Below are positions 38,701 to 49,492 of a stretch of 64,000 nucleotides of DNA, piece by piece (positions within the stretch are counted from its first letter, which is position 1; each line of letters opens with the position of its first letter). Position numbers and translations under genes: made by a program. The stretch is from Branchiostoma floridae (lineage: Eukaryota; Chordata; Leptocardii; Amphioxiformes; Branchiostomatidae): positions 69,175-133,174 of the forward strand of contig NW_023365742.1 in the NCBI RefSeq assembly GCF_000003815.2. The letters run 5' to 3'. The notes beneath the pieces were generated by a model. The model was not told the origin of the DNA. It worked only from the letters and a program-made list of their open reading frames with translations, and ran no database searches.

Positions 38701-41700
38701 TGTAATATTATTGTTTTATTGTTATCAATAAGATTGTAAAACCATTACTGTCACAATGAGATTGTTTCAGATCTTCCTTCCATTCCATCATCCTTTCACC
38801 AATTCCTTCCTTCGTCGATGAAAATTAGACATCCAGGTAATAAGATATGCCAAAAAGCAGTTATTCAAGCAACTGGATATGATCTTGGAAACAGTCAGAC
38901 ATTTCAAATAGCATCCACCACCTTTTGTCAGTGACACTGCTATCTGAAATGTGCACACCCAGCACCTCATACTCAGCTAGTGTGTTTCTGCAGATACAAA
39001 AACATGTTACAGGTCACTAACGAAATATAGTGGATACTATCTGAAACGTCTGACTGTTTCCAAAATCATATCCAGTTGCTTGAGTAACTGCTTTTTGACA
39101 ATTCCTTTCTTCCTTTTATCAATTCCTTGTAGGCAGCAGAAGAGGAGAGTCTGTATGATGAAGGGTTGGAACAGCTGCTGCAGATGTGGACAGCACTGTG
39201 GGACAGCAGGGACAGCTTCCCACCTGCAGCACAGCTCTGCCAAACCTATACTCCAGAAATCTTCCAAACATACCTGCAGAGCCACCTGTCAGCGGCTGAT
39301 GGTACTGCAGGCCAGGTAAAGCACTCCTTTATATAGGACATTGAAGTTTACAGTATGTCACCTGATTACATCACGAACCACAGATTCTGAATGAACATGT
39401 TGCTGTACATACATATACATGTATACTGGTATACACAAAAAATTATTGAGTCTTTTTGAATCATTTGTTTAAAGTTTCATAGTTGGCCATTATAGAACTT
39501 TATATTGAAGCTTGAAGAGAATCGCAGCAAGGTTTATAATTAGATTTTGCTGGCATTTTACATGTAAATATTTTGTGCATCCAACAGTTTTCTGCTCACC
39601 TGAATTTTAGGTTTGGTAAAACATCGTTACTTATTAAATTTCCAAAACATCAGAGCCATGTGACACCTGGTCTAAAATTAGACAGAAAACTGACACGTCA
39701 TGTTTTGGTTTGGAAGGCGGGGTCCTCGGACGATATGGAGGAGATCCGAAGCGAAGACGAGGACGACCGCGAGCGCTACTCCGCCCAGCTGTGCTGTGTG
39801 GGGCTGCTGGGAAGGATGGTGCCGTCCCACGCCATGTCCCAGCTCACACGGTCAGTCAGTAACCACGTGCTGAGGGAGCCGGCAGGCAGCTCAGGTTTAC
39901 TGGTGTACATGTAGATGTTGTCAGGCAGCAAAGTAGGAAATGTAGCAACCACAATTTATGAGCCAGGAATTTTGTAAGAGGGAGAGAAGAAAGACCATTA
40001 GACCTGAGTGACAAAGATTTTTAATTAAAAACATTTGATCAGAGAAGCTCTATTTCCTTGATGTTAGAGCTTGATGGACATAATCTGGTGGTCTATTATT
40101 TCCAGTTTGATTTCATTGGAATTTTGTTTCAATTGGTTGACTGTTAATTAAGGGTAAATGTCCCACTTACACATTTTTAATTACAGATTCAAGTAAAAAT
40201 CCACCCACACCCCTTTTTTATCATGTGATGGCAGTTGACTCCTATGTTTGCTTCTGCTATCCGTCTGGAGACCAGCACATTCAAACCATTTGGTGGTGAC
40301 GCCAGTTAATGAGCGAATCAAGGAATAGGTTCTAGAGCAATTGTTTGATGACAAGAGGCCTTCTGCAATCGGATGGAGGGCTTGCCCGATGTTGGAAACC
40401 CCTGTTCGACGATCGCTTGAACCATTCCATAATTTGCTTGTGTGTAGGGACCAATCAGTGCCTGCGTCCAAAATTTGGACAATACCAGACGTTAACATGG
40501 TCAAGGTTCCCAAACGGAACAGCTGAGAAGCGATATTTACAGTGTATAATGAATGTAAGAGCTAGAAGTGACCAGGCTAAACAGCTATGGTTTGAAACAC
40601 AGTCTTATCCAATAATCCTTGAATGCGTATGATTGACTCCCTGAATGCAGCCTCCTGTGTGAGAGGACATCACAGCTGCAGTTGGAGCTGAAGAACTCTG
40701 CAGGTTCCCAGGAACAGATGAACAGGCTCTACAGACTGTACGATGATCTACACTGGCTGCTGCTCATAGCAGGTACGCAGGTTTAGCTATTAGCTTGAAA
40801 GTTTATCTGTATTGGTAGAAGTCATTCTAAGTAAAGTTGAACTGAGGAAGAAGAAAGGAGTATTTGCTGCCATTTACAACCCACCCAGCTGAACAAAATG
40901 ATGTGACTGCAGTGACATAACTAACATTCAAATGGTACCCCTGTATGATACTCTCTTCATTATTAACTTACCTGGTGTAACAAAGCAGGCCAGTTTATAA
41001 CTGTCCGTCCATTGTCTAACTACAAAAAGAATGCAGTAAAAAACTGTAAAATCCTTTATAATGCATAATGCACAAAGGAAAAATATGCTGACATTTTCCT
41101 ACATAGTATGCTGGGCTTGCCTGAAAAATAAGCTGATTCATTATCTGAAGCTAAGATTACTCGTGTGCACATTTCAATTAGAGACAAGTGATAATTATAA
41201 ACCAAGTTATTTTGTCCTGAATGTCTTCTGTGGTACACTTATGTTGATTGGTGTGCTGTGACTTTTATTCCATCAGGCCACTTTCTCGCTGACCAATCAG
41301 AAGGCGAGGTTCCAGTCATTCCTTCAGAACTGATGGAACATTCCATCGCCCAGTCTCAGATGGGGGTGTCTGAAGTAGGGGCCACTCAGACAGAAATGGT
41401 GTGCTCTCTACATATAGATAGGATGTCCCAAACTAGTAATGACAAGTGTGATGATATAGTCAGGTAAGAGTTCTTCATACTGACTAAATAAATGTAAATT
41501 TTTTATTGGCTTTTTACACGTACATGTCCCTGCAAACAATAACTCAATTTAAGTGGTAACCCAACCTGAGATTCTACCCTATCTACAGGGATATGGTTGC
41601 ATTTCATTTTTAGTTTTCAGTTTCCTACATGTACTTATTTTTCCTAGCATATTAGGATAGATGTGTAACCCAAATTGCACAATTATTTTTATGTTCAAAC

Positions 41701-44700
41701 AGTTCTAGCACAGTGCAGTTGATTAACATTTTCCCTTTGGTTTTGTTTCTAACTGTCGCGATGTGTTCCCATGTTTTCTCCAGACTGGTGAGTAAGGTGT
41801 TCAAGTTGAGTGAGTTGGAACGTTACGCAGTCCAGGCCCAGTTGGACCCTCTCCTGAGCCCAGAGTTGAGCAGGGATATTGTCTGGTTCTTCCAGCGCTG
41901 GGCCCGACCGTACCTACTTATGCAGGAGAAACACTACCCACAGGTACATGTGCATGTATGCACCAATAAAGCCTGCTTTGTAATCACACTGTAGTTAAAC
42001 TCAGTAAGTCAGATTGCTTTCATACATTTGTGTGATCGTACAGAAATCAAAGTCTGATTCAAGCAGCCATAGACTTCATAATTTGAATATGATGCACATC
42101 ATAAAAGTAATCAAAAGACAACAAAACACACAAAAGATAGCAAAAAATTTTCTTATTTTATGCAATGTGGAAAGAGGATGTTACAAAAAATCATATATTA
42201 CTATTAGTAAACCCATAAAACCACCTGAATTCAAGATTTTGCTTTTTTTGTGTCTGGCCAGGTTAGCCTTCCTTTGGCCTGCGCCTTTGGTCAAGGTTCC
42301 GACTCTGCCAGTCTGGCCGTCCAGACACTGGTCAACAAAGTGGTCAGCAACTTCCAGGTGTGGACATCAGAGGGAGAGGTGACAGAGGACACAGTCCAGT
42401 TGTTTCTCACACTGACTGAGAACAGAGACAGGTACGACTGTCACAATGTTTACAGACACTGCACAGTTCTTTTATATCTCTGTCCTATAGAATGTTGCCA
42501 GATCCAAGAGACCATAGCCTCGTCACACCTGATTAGCCTCCTTGTGTCTTTTTACTGATAGAAAAGAATCTGAACGCCTGTACTAAATCCTAATTCCTGC
42601 CACATTTTACAATCTTTTCCCCAGATGTCTAGAAGTGGTGAAATGTGAGAAGCTGTGGTTCCTAGCCATGCAGCAGTTTAGCGAGCCCTTTGTGCTGCTG
42701 GCCGCCAACTGTCGCAGACACCTGATGAAAGCCGTACTCTTTGCTGCCTCTGCCATGTCGGCTGAAGTCCGTGCACGGTACTGGACACAGGTTTGTATAA
42801 AATATTGACTCTGTAGGTCAGCGCTTGGATTTCTCTCAACAACGAGGCTGGTAATTTCCTATGAAGCCTTTTGGAATGTTAACTCTAGTGCTTATCATAT
42901 AATCAGATTGTTTGCACTCTTATTAAGTACAAATGGTCTCAATCGTGATGTTTATGACTAAGTGGGTAGATACGCAGCAAATTACTCCGCGTGACCTACC
43001 CCACGACCTACCTTGCTTGGCGACTTTAGTCATTTCTGGAGATAACTCAAGGTAAAAAAAGGCACTTGAATAGCGTAGAAAAACTTTTAGTCCATTCCTG
43101 AGTCCAGGCCGTTAAAGTCCACTTGTGCATGTATATTGGGCCAAAATCAAATTGAGTTCAAACAGATTCTATAATCTTTTGTTTGTTTTTCTCCTGTGGC
43201 AGACCATGCAGCCGTTGCATGACCGTTTCCAAGCCATGGCTCAGAGGAGAGTGTCGGGTGGGCATGACGGGCTCCTACAGGTCAGGAACTTGTTAGAACT
43301 CCTGTGCGGTGTGGCCGAGGCCTCACGCGTGGACAACACGTCGCTGGTGTTCTCAACCATATACCCTCGTCTCAGGGACAGTGTCCGTCTCCTGGACACC
43401 TTTCACAACTACCCCGAGATTGTTGTTCTAGTCTTAGATGCCTTCAAGGAAACCATTACAAGACAACTTTGCTACCTCAGTCAGGTAAAATCACTGTCTG
43501 GATTAGATTACTTTGTTGAAAAATCATTTTCTATTGATTTCCTGCTTGATTCTTTGTTTGTGATGTTTTAAAATAAAATCCCTGTGGTTTATGAGAACGA
43601 CAATTTTTGCCACATTTTCAGATGTTGCTCCCGAAACAGGACGCTTGATCTGAAACAATTGTGCTAATCCTGGCATTAGTGTCAGATTGGTCTATATGGC
43701 TTAGAGCCCAGAGTTCCTGGGTCCCCTGACGTGCTTTAATATTGTGCCCTCAGGAACGGCACTTAACAGGAATTTCTTCACTTCACTCTGATTGGGTGCA
43801 TAGCTAAAGCTATCAAGTACCTAGCTAAACACCCTGGGGAATAACACCCCAGATTTGTACTGAGGAGTACAGGCTGCGTATCTGGGCAGATGTATCCCTT
43901 GGATTAGACTTTAAATGGAAGTTTGAGGAGAGCCACACCTTAAACGGTACACACTAGGGGTGGGGACCGGCACAGAAAGATCAGGTACAGGACCTGGTAT
44001 GGTTCAGGTCCGGAAGATCAGGTCCGGACCTGAACCTGGACCTAATTATTTGTGGAAACTAGTGAATACTCAAAAGAATGGTCCATTTCTTTACAAAGGA
44101 TTCTGTTTGGTGGAGTATCCAACGTCCATTAACATTTTAAAATCATGTCTTCACTAAGTGCCTCTGTTTTAGACCAAGTTTGACCGTAGAAGTTTGATTA
44201 AAATGACTATCAACTCTCCTCTACTAAGCTCTTGTTCTTTACTCGGACCTGGAAGCCCCAAAACACGTGAATGCCTGCCATTATATAATCTGTTCATTTT
44301 CGAATTGGTCCAACATTCGGTCCATTTATTATTTCAGGTCCATTTTTTCTGGACCGGTCCAACAATAAAAACCAGTTTTGTACTGGTACACCATACCGGT
44401 ATCCACCCCTACCACATACCACACTTATCCAAGGAAAAATAGTGGGAATCATTTCAGGTGATGTCAAGGCAAATCTGCCCATATATGCAGCTTATACTGT
44501 TCAGTACAAATCTTGGCTGTTACCCCGCATTTTATCAGGCATGCAACACAAACAAACAAACAAACAAGTATAAATCTCATTGATGAATTAGCAGTGTGAA
44601 TATTAAATATAATTAGCAACTTTATTTAGGACCAGGCAAGAAGTGCATGTGTGACCTTTGACCTTATGATTTTGTGACAGCACTTTTAATCTGTACCCCT

Positions 44701-47700
44701 ATCCTTGAGCAGGCAGACTCCCTGAAGTTGTACGAGGTGACGATACAGCTCATCCAGAGCTACGCCCGACACCACGGCAGGCACAGGTTCACAGTTGATG
44801 CCAGCGCAGAGGAAGATGACTTCAATGACCTGATGTTACTGCTGGAGATGTTGACACAGCTGACCAACAAGGACTTTGTAGACTTTGGGGCCACAGGTAC
44901 GTAACTGCACATTGTATTTATTATGTCATACCTGGGCTGTGATGGTGTTCGATACTTGTATTCCAGACAGAGTAATACAGGTTTTCACAGAGACTTCCAT
45001 AGAATGTTTCAAACAGGCTTCCTGTGTGCAGTGCATGTATGTGCCAGTGTTGAAAATATCAGATTCAGATGCTAGAATTGATGTTGTTAGGATTTTTTGT
45101 TTGAAGACAACAGATTTTTCAAAATCAAGTGCATCTAGTCGTTTCACAGGACAGTTCACAGTGTCTTTAAATTTGTAATTGAAATAATAATATTGAAGAC
45201 ATGGTGTAATTTGTAAATGGACTCATCAGGTTTTATGAGTCAAGTTTATTTGTACACAACCATTTAGAGGTTTATTCAATCAATATTGTTGATGTCTATA
45301 ATACATGTATGTAAAATGTTATAAGTTTGGGACAGCATCTCTAAGCAGCAACACCATAGCTGTAGTATAATTTGAACCAGTTAGAATTGCCTTGAGGAAG
45401 GTGACAGACAGTCACCGGAAGGTCGGTTGCATAGAATACATGTACTTTGCTGTGTATAAAAAACTTAGAAGCGCTGGTATTTCTATTGTATAGCTTCATC
45501 GTTCTACAATAATGATTATAGTAGTAACATAACAGAAACACCAGTATTTGTTCATGGGTGTGGCACTGCAACCAGACAGTGAAAACTGCAAACTTAAAGA
45601 CATGCTGAATATTTAGATTTACAGAGACATGGCATAGTTAATGAGGAAATTCTATGTTTTCAGTAACAGCAAGTAATATCAGTATAGAGTGCTCTCCTGT
45701 ACTATTGTACATGTAGGTCTAACAGTCCATATCAGTAACATACAGTAATATCAGTATAGCATTCTCTCCTGTACTATTGTACATGTAGGTCTAACAGTCC
45801 ATATCAGTAACATACAGTAATATCAGTATAGCATTCTCTCCTGTACTATTGTACATGTAGGTCTAACAGTCCATATCAGTAACATACAGTAATATCAGTA
45901 TAGCATTCTCTCCTGTACTATTGTACATGTAGGTCTAACAGTCCATATCAGTAACATACAGTAATATCAGTATAGCATTCTCTCCTGTGCTATTGCACAT
46001 GCAGCCAGTCATTCAAGAATTTGTAAATTCATCCCTTTTTGGTAAGATGAGAAAGTAAAATTTTGAGATTTCATGAAAGAAGGATTCAAAAATAGAGAAT
46101 GCTCAGTATCATTTGCAGGCTAATGTAATCTGTATCCATTCAATGTAAACCCACTGTCAATGATAATACATGTTGACTACCTGCAGATGACCCTGGTGCA
46201 GGGGAGCCAGCAGTGGTTCCAGCTGATGTGGTATTCTGTGGACTGGACTTTGTTGTCCCACTCATGAATGCTGAACTGCTCAAGGTAGGCTGGGCTGGGC
46301 CCAACAACAGACTCTTGTTGTGGTGTGGTGTGGTGTGTGTGGTGTGGTGTGGTGTGGTGTGGTGTGTTGTGTGGTGTGGTGTGGTGTGTTGTGTTGCGTT
46401 GTGTGGGGCGGGTGTAAGTGGGTGGGTGTACATGTATGTGGTGTGTGGGCGTGTCTGGTTGTACATTTATTGTTTGTGTGTGTGTGTCTGTGTGAGCACA
46501 TCATCATCATGCATGCAAGTGTGTGTACAATTATGTGTTGATGTGTGTTACACCCCGTTCATACTAGGATTCGCATATCCGGATATTTCCGGATTCACAG
46601 TGAATACAGATGTATTACCAACATGTGTTATTTTCTCCCCTGTAGTTTCCCAGTCTGTGCCTGCAGTACTTTAAGCTGGTGTCCTTTCTGTGTGAGGTGT
46701 ACCCAGAGAGAGTTCCCCAGCTCCCACAACAACTCTTCTCCAACATCATGGCTTCCCTTCAGCTGGGGCTGTCCTCGTATCCTCTACAGATAGTAGTTAA
46801 TCCACAAAGTAAAGGAGCCGGTCTGTCAGAGGTTGAACCACTATCCAAAAGGTCAAACAGTGTCCAACTAGCCATTGAGATCTGCTTGCACTCAAACAGG
46901 GGGGAGAATTTCTTTTCAATAACAGTGTTGCGGCCGCTCCTCGTGATAATATTAACAGCAATATGAATATTTGAGGTGCTAAATGCTTTTAAAATGCTGA
47001 GCGACTTGTATCTTTATCTGGGACAATTCAGTGACGTCCCCGTGGGATGTTATCACCAAACAAAATGGAGGTCAATTAACACCTACATGGCAATGACAGT
47101 TTGATTAGTTACCATTTGGATGTTATAGCATAAAAGCAGCCTTTCTTCCGTAAATGATTTCTTTAGGTTGGCAATTATTCATATTGTAAGGTTCTTTAGG
47201 CACAATCAGGGAGTAATTACTTCAAATGTTTCATCAGGGTTAGAATGACTGGATCTGATTCTTGCTGCTACTTACGGCCAATGTAGGTGGCGCTGCAGCA
47301 GCAAGAATGCTGAAGTCATGAATAGAGATGAGGGGGGATACAATGCTTACATAACTTACACATGATTTCAGTACCTACTGATCTTTCTCACCAAGTAACA
47401 TTGTCTTAAGATTCAACTGAACCTGCCAAAGTCAAATTTACTGAAAATGATTGATATTGCCATGCGCAATGTTGGTGAATTAACGACAGATACTTGTGCT
47501 CTAATGTTCAAGGCATGAGTACAATCCACTTCAACCAAAATGACCCTGTCGTAAACTCCAAATCCTCGCAAACTATAATTTTAAAATTGGCACAGGGTGA
47601 CACACGGCCGCGGTTTGGTTGCAATAAGCAGTGTTTCTGTATCTAAGGGACCGGAAATCATGTGGCCGCTATGAACTATTTCTTATTGTTTAGGTCAATG

Positions 47701-49492
47701 GGAAAAAACCAAGGGACGGACAAAATGTGACCGCAATGGCCAGGTGGTCGCTATGCAAAGATGGCCGCTAATACAGGTTTGACTGTACAACATGATCACC
47801 CAACTTTTGTTAATTATGCAGAAGGTTTTGTGCTTAACTGAAATATTACCAGTGACTATGGAGAGGATGTACAGAAGTTATGTCTGGACACACTCGAGTG
47901 CCTGGCCATCCACTGTGTTAAATCTGAGTCTACAACAGGACAGGCATACATAGCCTTACAGCATTTTGTCCAGGTGAATAGTCTTATATCATTATAGGGT
48001 GTAGGTTTATGTCAGAAAATTAAGGACAGCTTAGAATGTAACCCTGTCTCTGGACCAAGAGCTGTAAGTTGTGCTGCTCAGCAGACATGTACACTACTGG
48101 AAAGGGTTGCATTGCTTAGGAAGGGATGTTAAGCCATGGTCCACTGTTCATTGTGTTTGTCAAAAGGGGGAATTCCCCCCGTACACTGAACCTGTAAATA
48201 CAGTAGATACTCTGTACATAGTATCCGTTTTCTCTGTCACAACTAGTGGAAAATCTTCATTGAGCTAAGCTGGATAGAGATTACTTTCACTTTGTATCCT
48301 TTTTACTCGTTGTTCCCGTCAAAGCTTACCTAAAAATCAAAAAAAGAAACATCAAACAAATAACAATTAACTTTTGTCTTACTGAACCCCTCCCACCCTG
48401 TAGGTGGTCCTAGACATGCTGGTGCTACAACCTTTGAACCCTGACCTTTTAGACGTTCTTGGTGAGACCTTCTATGCACTTATCTGCTGTCACCAGGTTT
48501 GTACCATAGATAAGGCCATGTGATTTGATGACTTTATTGATGACATATGCATATCAATCACTCTGCATGCATATCAATTTTCATCTGGTTCCAAACGAAG
48601 CAGCTGCAAAGTAAGTTGATACATGCCATCAATTGAAGAACAAAATTAGAAAATGGATTGATGTTGTAAAATGCCAAAGTTAATTCCAAAGTTAAAAAAG
48701 AAGATGTGAAAGAACGAAAATGTTCAACCTTCTTAACCAATTAAATTTCATTATGTAGGCAACTTTTTGTACAAATTTGCACGATTTGGGGGTTGGGTTG
48801 GGATGTCATCCATATACTTTGTCTATGTAATTGAATCAACAGTTTCATTGCTGTCAACAGTGTTTACTGTATGTGCTGGCAATCAATGTGCATGTAACAA
48901 AGAGTCAATCATGCTGCATATGAAACATTTTCTACATTCATAATGAAGGTAACTTTTTTGCTAAACTATTTTTTACATGGTCACATTAATTTTGGGGTTC
49001 CATAAGGATGTCAGCCATATAAGTTACATGTACATGTAATCAAATCAACATGGCCTAAAGCTTTGAAAATATAGGAACAGTTGGTATCAAAGAAAATTTG
49101 ATTCTTATCATCTTCAGTTATGCTTCTAAGAAGTCTTCTTTTCTTGTGAAGGATAATTTAGAGTGGAGCTTAACTATCACTCACATCACATATTTTTGAG
49201 TAAGTGCACTTTGATAATATAAACATATTGTACATGTAGTCCTTGAATCATCATGTCCTAAATACATGTTGTATGTTGCTGTGTTCTGTTTCAGGCGCAG
49301 TACACACAACTTGTACATCAGCTGGTACGATCACAGACAGACACGTCCACGGCTGAACGCCTGGCCGCGGCGTTCCAGCGCCTCACACCGCCCGACATTC
49401 CACTAAACATGGAGAAAACACACAGGAGCAGGTTCGAAGAACGACTACAGACTTTCGTGATGGACGTTCGCAGCATTCTGACTGTCAGATGA
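29778..49492 (+). CDS. XPO4: Exportin-4
   Basis: Importin-beta family receptor that carries cargo (in mammals eIF5A and SMAD3) through nuclear pores with RanGTP. Coding exons: 29778-29888, 30954-31050, 32130-32271, 32535-32676, 34351-34467, 35120-35277, 35676-35872, 37642-37799, 38228-38399, 39133-39315, 39717-39850, 40651-40772, 41277-41463, 41784-41943, 42262-42431, 42625-42790, 43203-43484, 44713-44896, 46187-46284, 46646-46776, 47853-47973, 48404-48496, 49295-49492. All junctions are GT-AG with consistent phases. The total is 3523 nt, about 1173 residues plus stop and one base too many, that base being in exon 7. Human XPO4 is about 1151. Conserved blocks: VREEIVLTVAVIVKRGTLG, DIVWFFQRWARPYLL, LCGVAEASRVDN, YDDLHWLLLIAG, CEVYPERVPQLP. 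The start is the first ATG before a conserved frame (MAGLSSAAVQLQ). HEAT repeats fill the protein; I did not delimit each. Exon 8 sits on a minisatellite. Confidence 0.97.
31196..31462 (+). pseudogene. LINE 3' end in XPO4 intron 2
   Basis: Contains a decayed SLQYYSVQLWN...ETSFLRK-like stretch, comparable to the (S)GA.LWN.LP.E motif at the end of CR1/L2-type LINE proteins. It terminates at ttaaataaagtgaagtgaaa, a typical short 3' tail. Confidence 0.6.
32797..33921. mobile_element. TIR DNA transposon (non-autonomous) in XPO4 intron 4
   Basis: The left end ccgtatattctcgattaaag at 32797 is the reverse complement of the right end ctttaatcgagaatatacgg at 33902-33921, flanked by TA on both sides. 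The element is 1125 bases. Subterminal copies of aaagtacgcacccc repeat at both ends. No transposase found; the TA target suggests the Tc1/mariner/pogo superfamily. Confidence 0.88.
33950..34298 (-). pseudogene. LINE ORF 3' fragment in XPO4 intron 4
   Basis: The minus frame encodes LVYKALNSKLPPYMHQM, later LAVPKPQQKTFRRANPPSG. This is the usual end of a CR1/L2-type LINE protein (KALN...PPYL, then R......LRVP). 5' truncated. Directly adjoins the DNA transposon at 32797-33921. Confidence 0.75.
35676..35872 (+). CDS. XPO4: XPO4 exon 7, with apparent +1 base
   Basis: With the strong acceptor tttcccag (35675) the exon enters as PYDEKRRHLFNFY and then stops. One T fewer in the five-T run at 35709-35713 would give HLFNFTSKQN, which aligns with the human block RHYIAMFESSQN, and the frame then stays open to WRELVVGRGLVIHLFK. 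The exon is 197 nt where 196 would keep phase. Alternatively an AAAAG acceptor 16 bases downstream (exon from 35692) restores the frame without any base change but loses the RRH block. Confidence 0.8.
36020..36416 (+). repeat. Dispersed hairpin repeat in XPO4 intron 7 (copy 1)
   Basis: Shares about 310-390 bases with 62029-62350 in direct orientation (gaatacaacacggtg...attccgtatcacccgagg to cgtcacaggtatgacataa). Internally, gtattccgtatcaccc and gggtgatgcggaatac form a stem, with a second pair gccagccc/gggctggg. Mobile-element-like, without a gene. Confidence 0.8.
37045..37247 (-). mobile_element. MITE with ctgtaaatgc ends (copy C, inverted)
   Basis: The right end gcatttacag is followed by TA; the body has ccgcgaacagtcc, gctaccgcaaaatttaa and accaccg. 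It is the reverse orientation of the copies at 59793 and 61112. Its left end is degraded. It ends 11 bases before the XPO4 exon 8 minisatellite. Confidence 0.75.
37258..37799 (+). repeat. Minisatellite, 5 x 93 bp, carrying the XPO4 exon 8 acceptor
   Basis: Acceptor-plus-exon starts occur at 37270, 37363, 37456, 37549 and 37642, exactly 93 bases apart. Each unit has tatccctgcag followed by about 60 bases of exon 8 coding sequence (LYGHVQ.HAELAHTCLQC). Decoy units then read ctgtagtcctgatg, giving a stop. Only the fifth copy continues as real exon (CLLQLVSTTGDIFPDH to 37799). Confidence 0.97.
38800..39130. mobile_element. Foldback structure in XPO4 intron 9 with inverted exon fragment
   Basis: Arms at about 38848-38923 and 39025-39104 are reverse complements (aagcagttattcaagcaactggatatgat against atcatatccagttgcttgagtaactgctt). 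The left arm is preceded by ttagacatccaggtaa, the motif of the foldback at 16949-17480. The loop holds an inverted copy of the exon 9 acceptor and first 34 coding bases (38954-38993). The exon 10 acceptor (ccttgtag, 39132) lies immediately after the right arm. Confidence 0.8.
40225..40560 (+). repeat. Copy of the hAT-like MITE family (partial)
   Basis: Shares long stretches with the element at 51202-51597: gcttctgct.tccgtctggaga, accatttggtggt, cgatcgcttgaacc, gcgtccaaaatttgga, cagacgttaac, aaggttccca.acgga. It lacks the right terminal repeat. In XPO4 intron 11. Confidence 0.8.
43690..43900 (+). repeat. SINE copy in XPO4 intron 17
   Basis: A tRNA-like head (ctatatggcttagagcccagagttcctgggtcccctg) is followed by ggaacggcacttaacagg and a tail with caagtacctagct. 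It shares ggaacggcac with the copy at 3130 and the tail with both 690 and 3130. Confidence 0.55.
43955..44411. mobile_element. MITE with taggggtgg...ccaccccta ends
   Basis: taggggtggggaccgg at 43955 is mirrored by ccggtatccacccсta-type sequence ending at 44411 (one mismatch in the terminal 16). The interior is rich in aggtccggacctg palindromic phrases. In XPO4 intron 17; a truncated relative is at 18330-18558. Confidence 0.72.
45671..46005 (+). repeat. Minisatellite, about 4.5 x 72 bp, XPO4 intron 18
   Basis: actattgtac recurs at 45701, 45773, 45845 and 45917, exactly 72 bases apart, then once more in altered form near 45989. Units are almost identical. Unlike the exon 8 array it contains no exon boundary. 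Confidence 0.95.
46315..46500 (+). repeat. TGTGG/TG microsatellite, XPO4 intron 19
   Basis: Irregular ggtgtggtgtgtgtgg repeats begin 30 bases after the exon 19 donor and continue as a gtgtgtg-rich stretch. This creates long artefactual frames on both strands. Confidence 0.95.
47620..47787 (+). repeat. Partial copy of the cagtcaa/ttgactg TIR element
   Basis: Contains ggaccgga, ggccaggtggtcgct and the right terminal acaggtttgactg before TA at 47786. Related to the complete element at 62782-63606. In XPO4 intron 20. Confidence 0.65.

Noticed and set aside
46213-46674. 153-codon plus frame and His/Thr-rich minus frames
   Set aside because: Translation of the TGTGG microsatellite and the flanking XPO4 exon 19 in the wrong frame.
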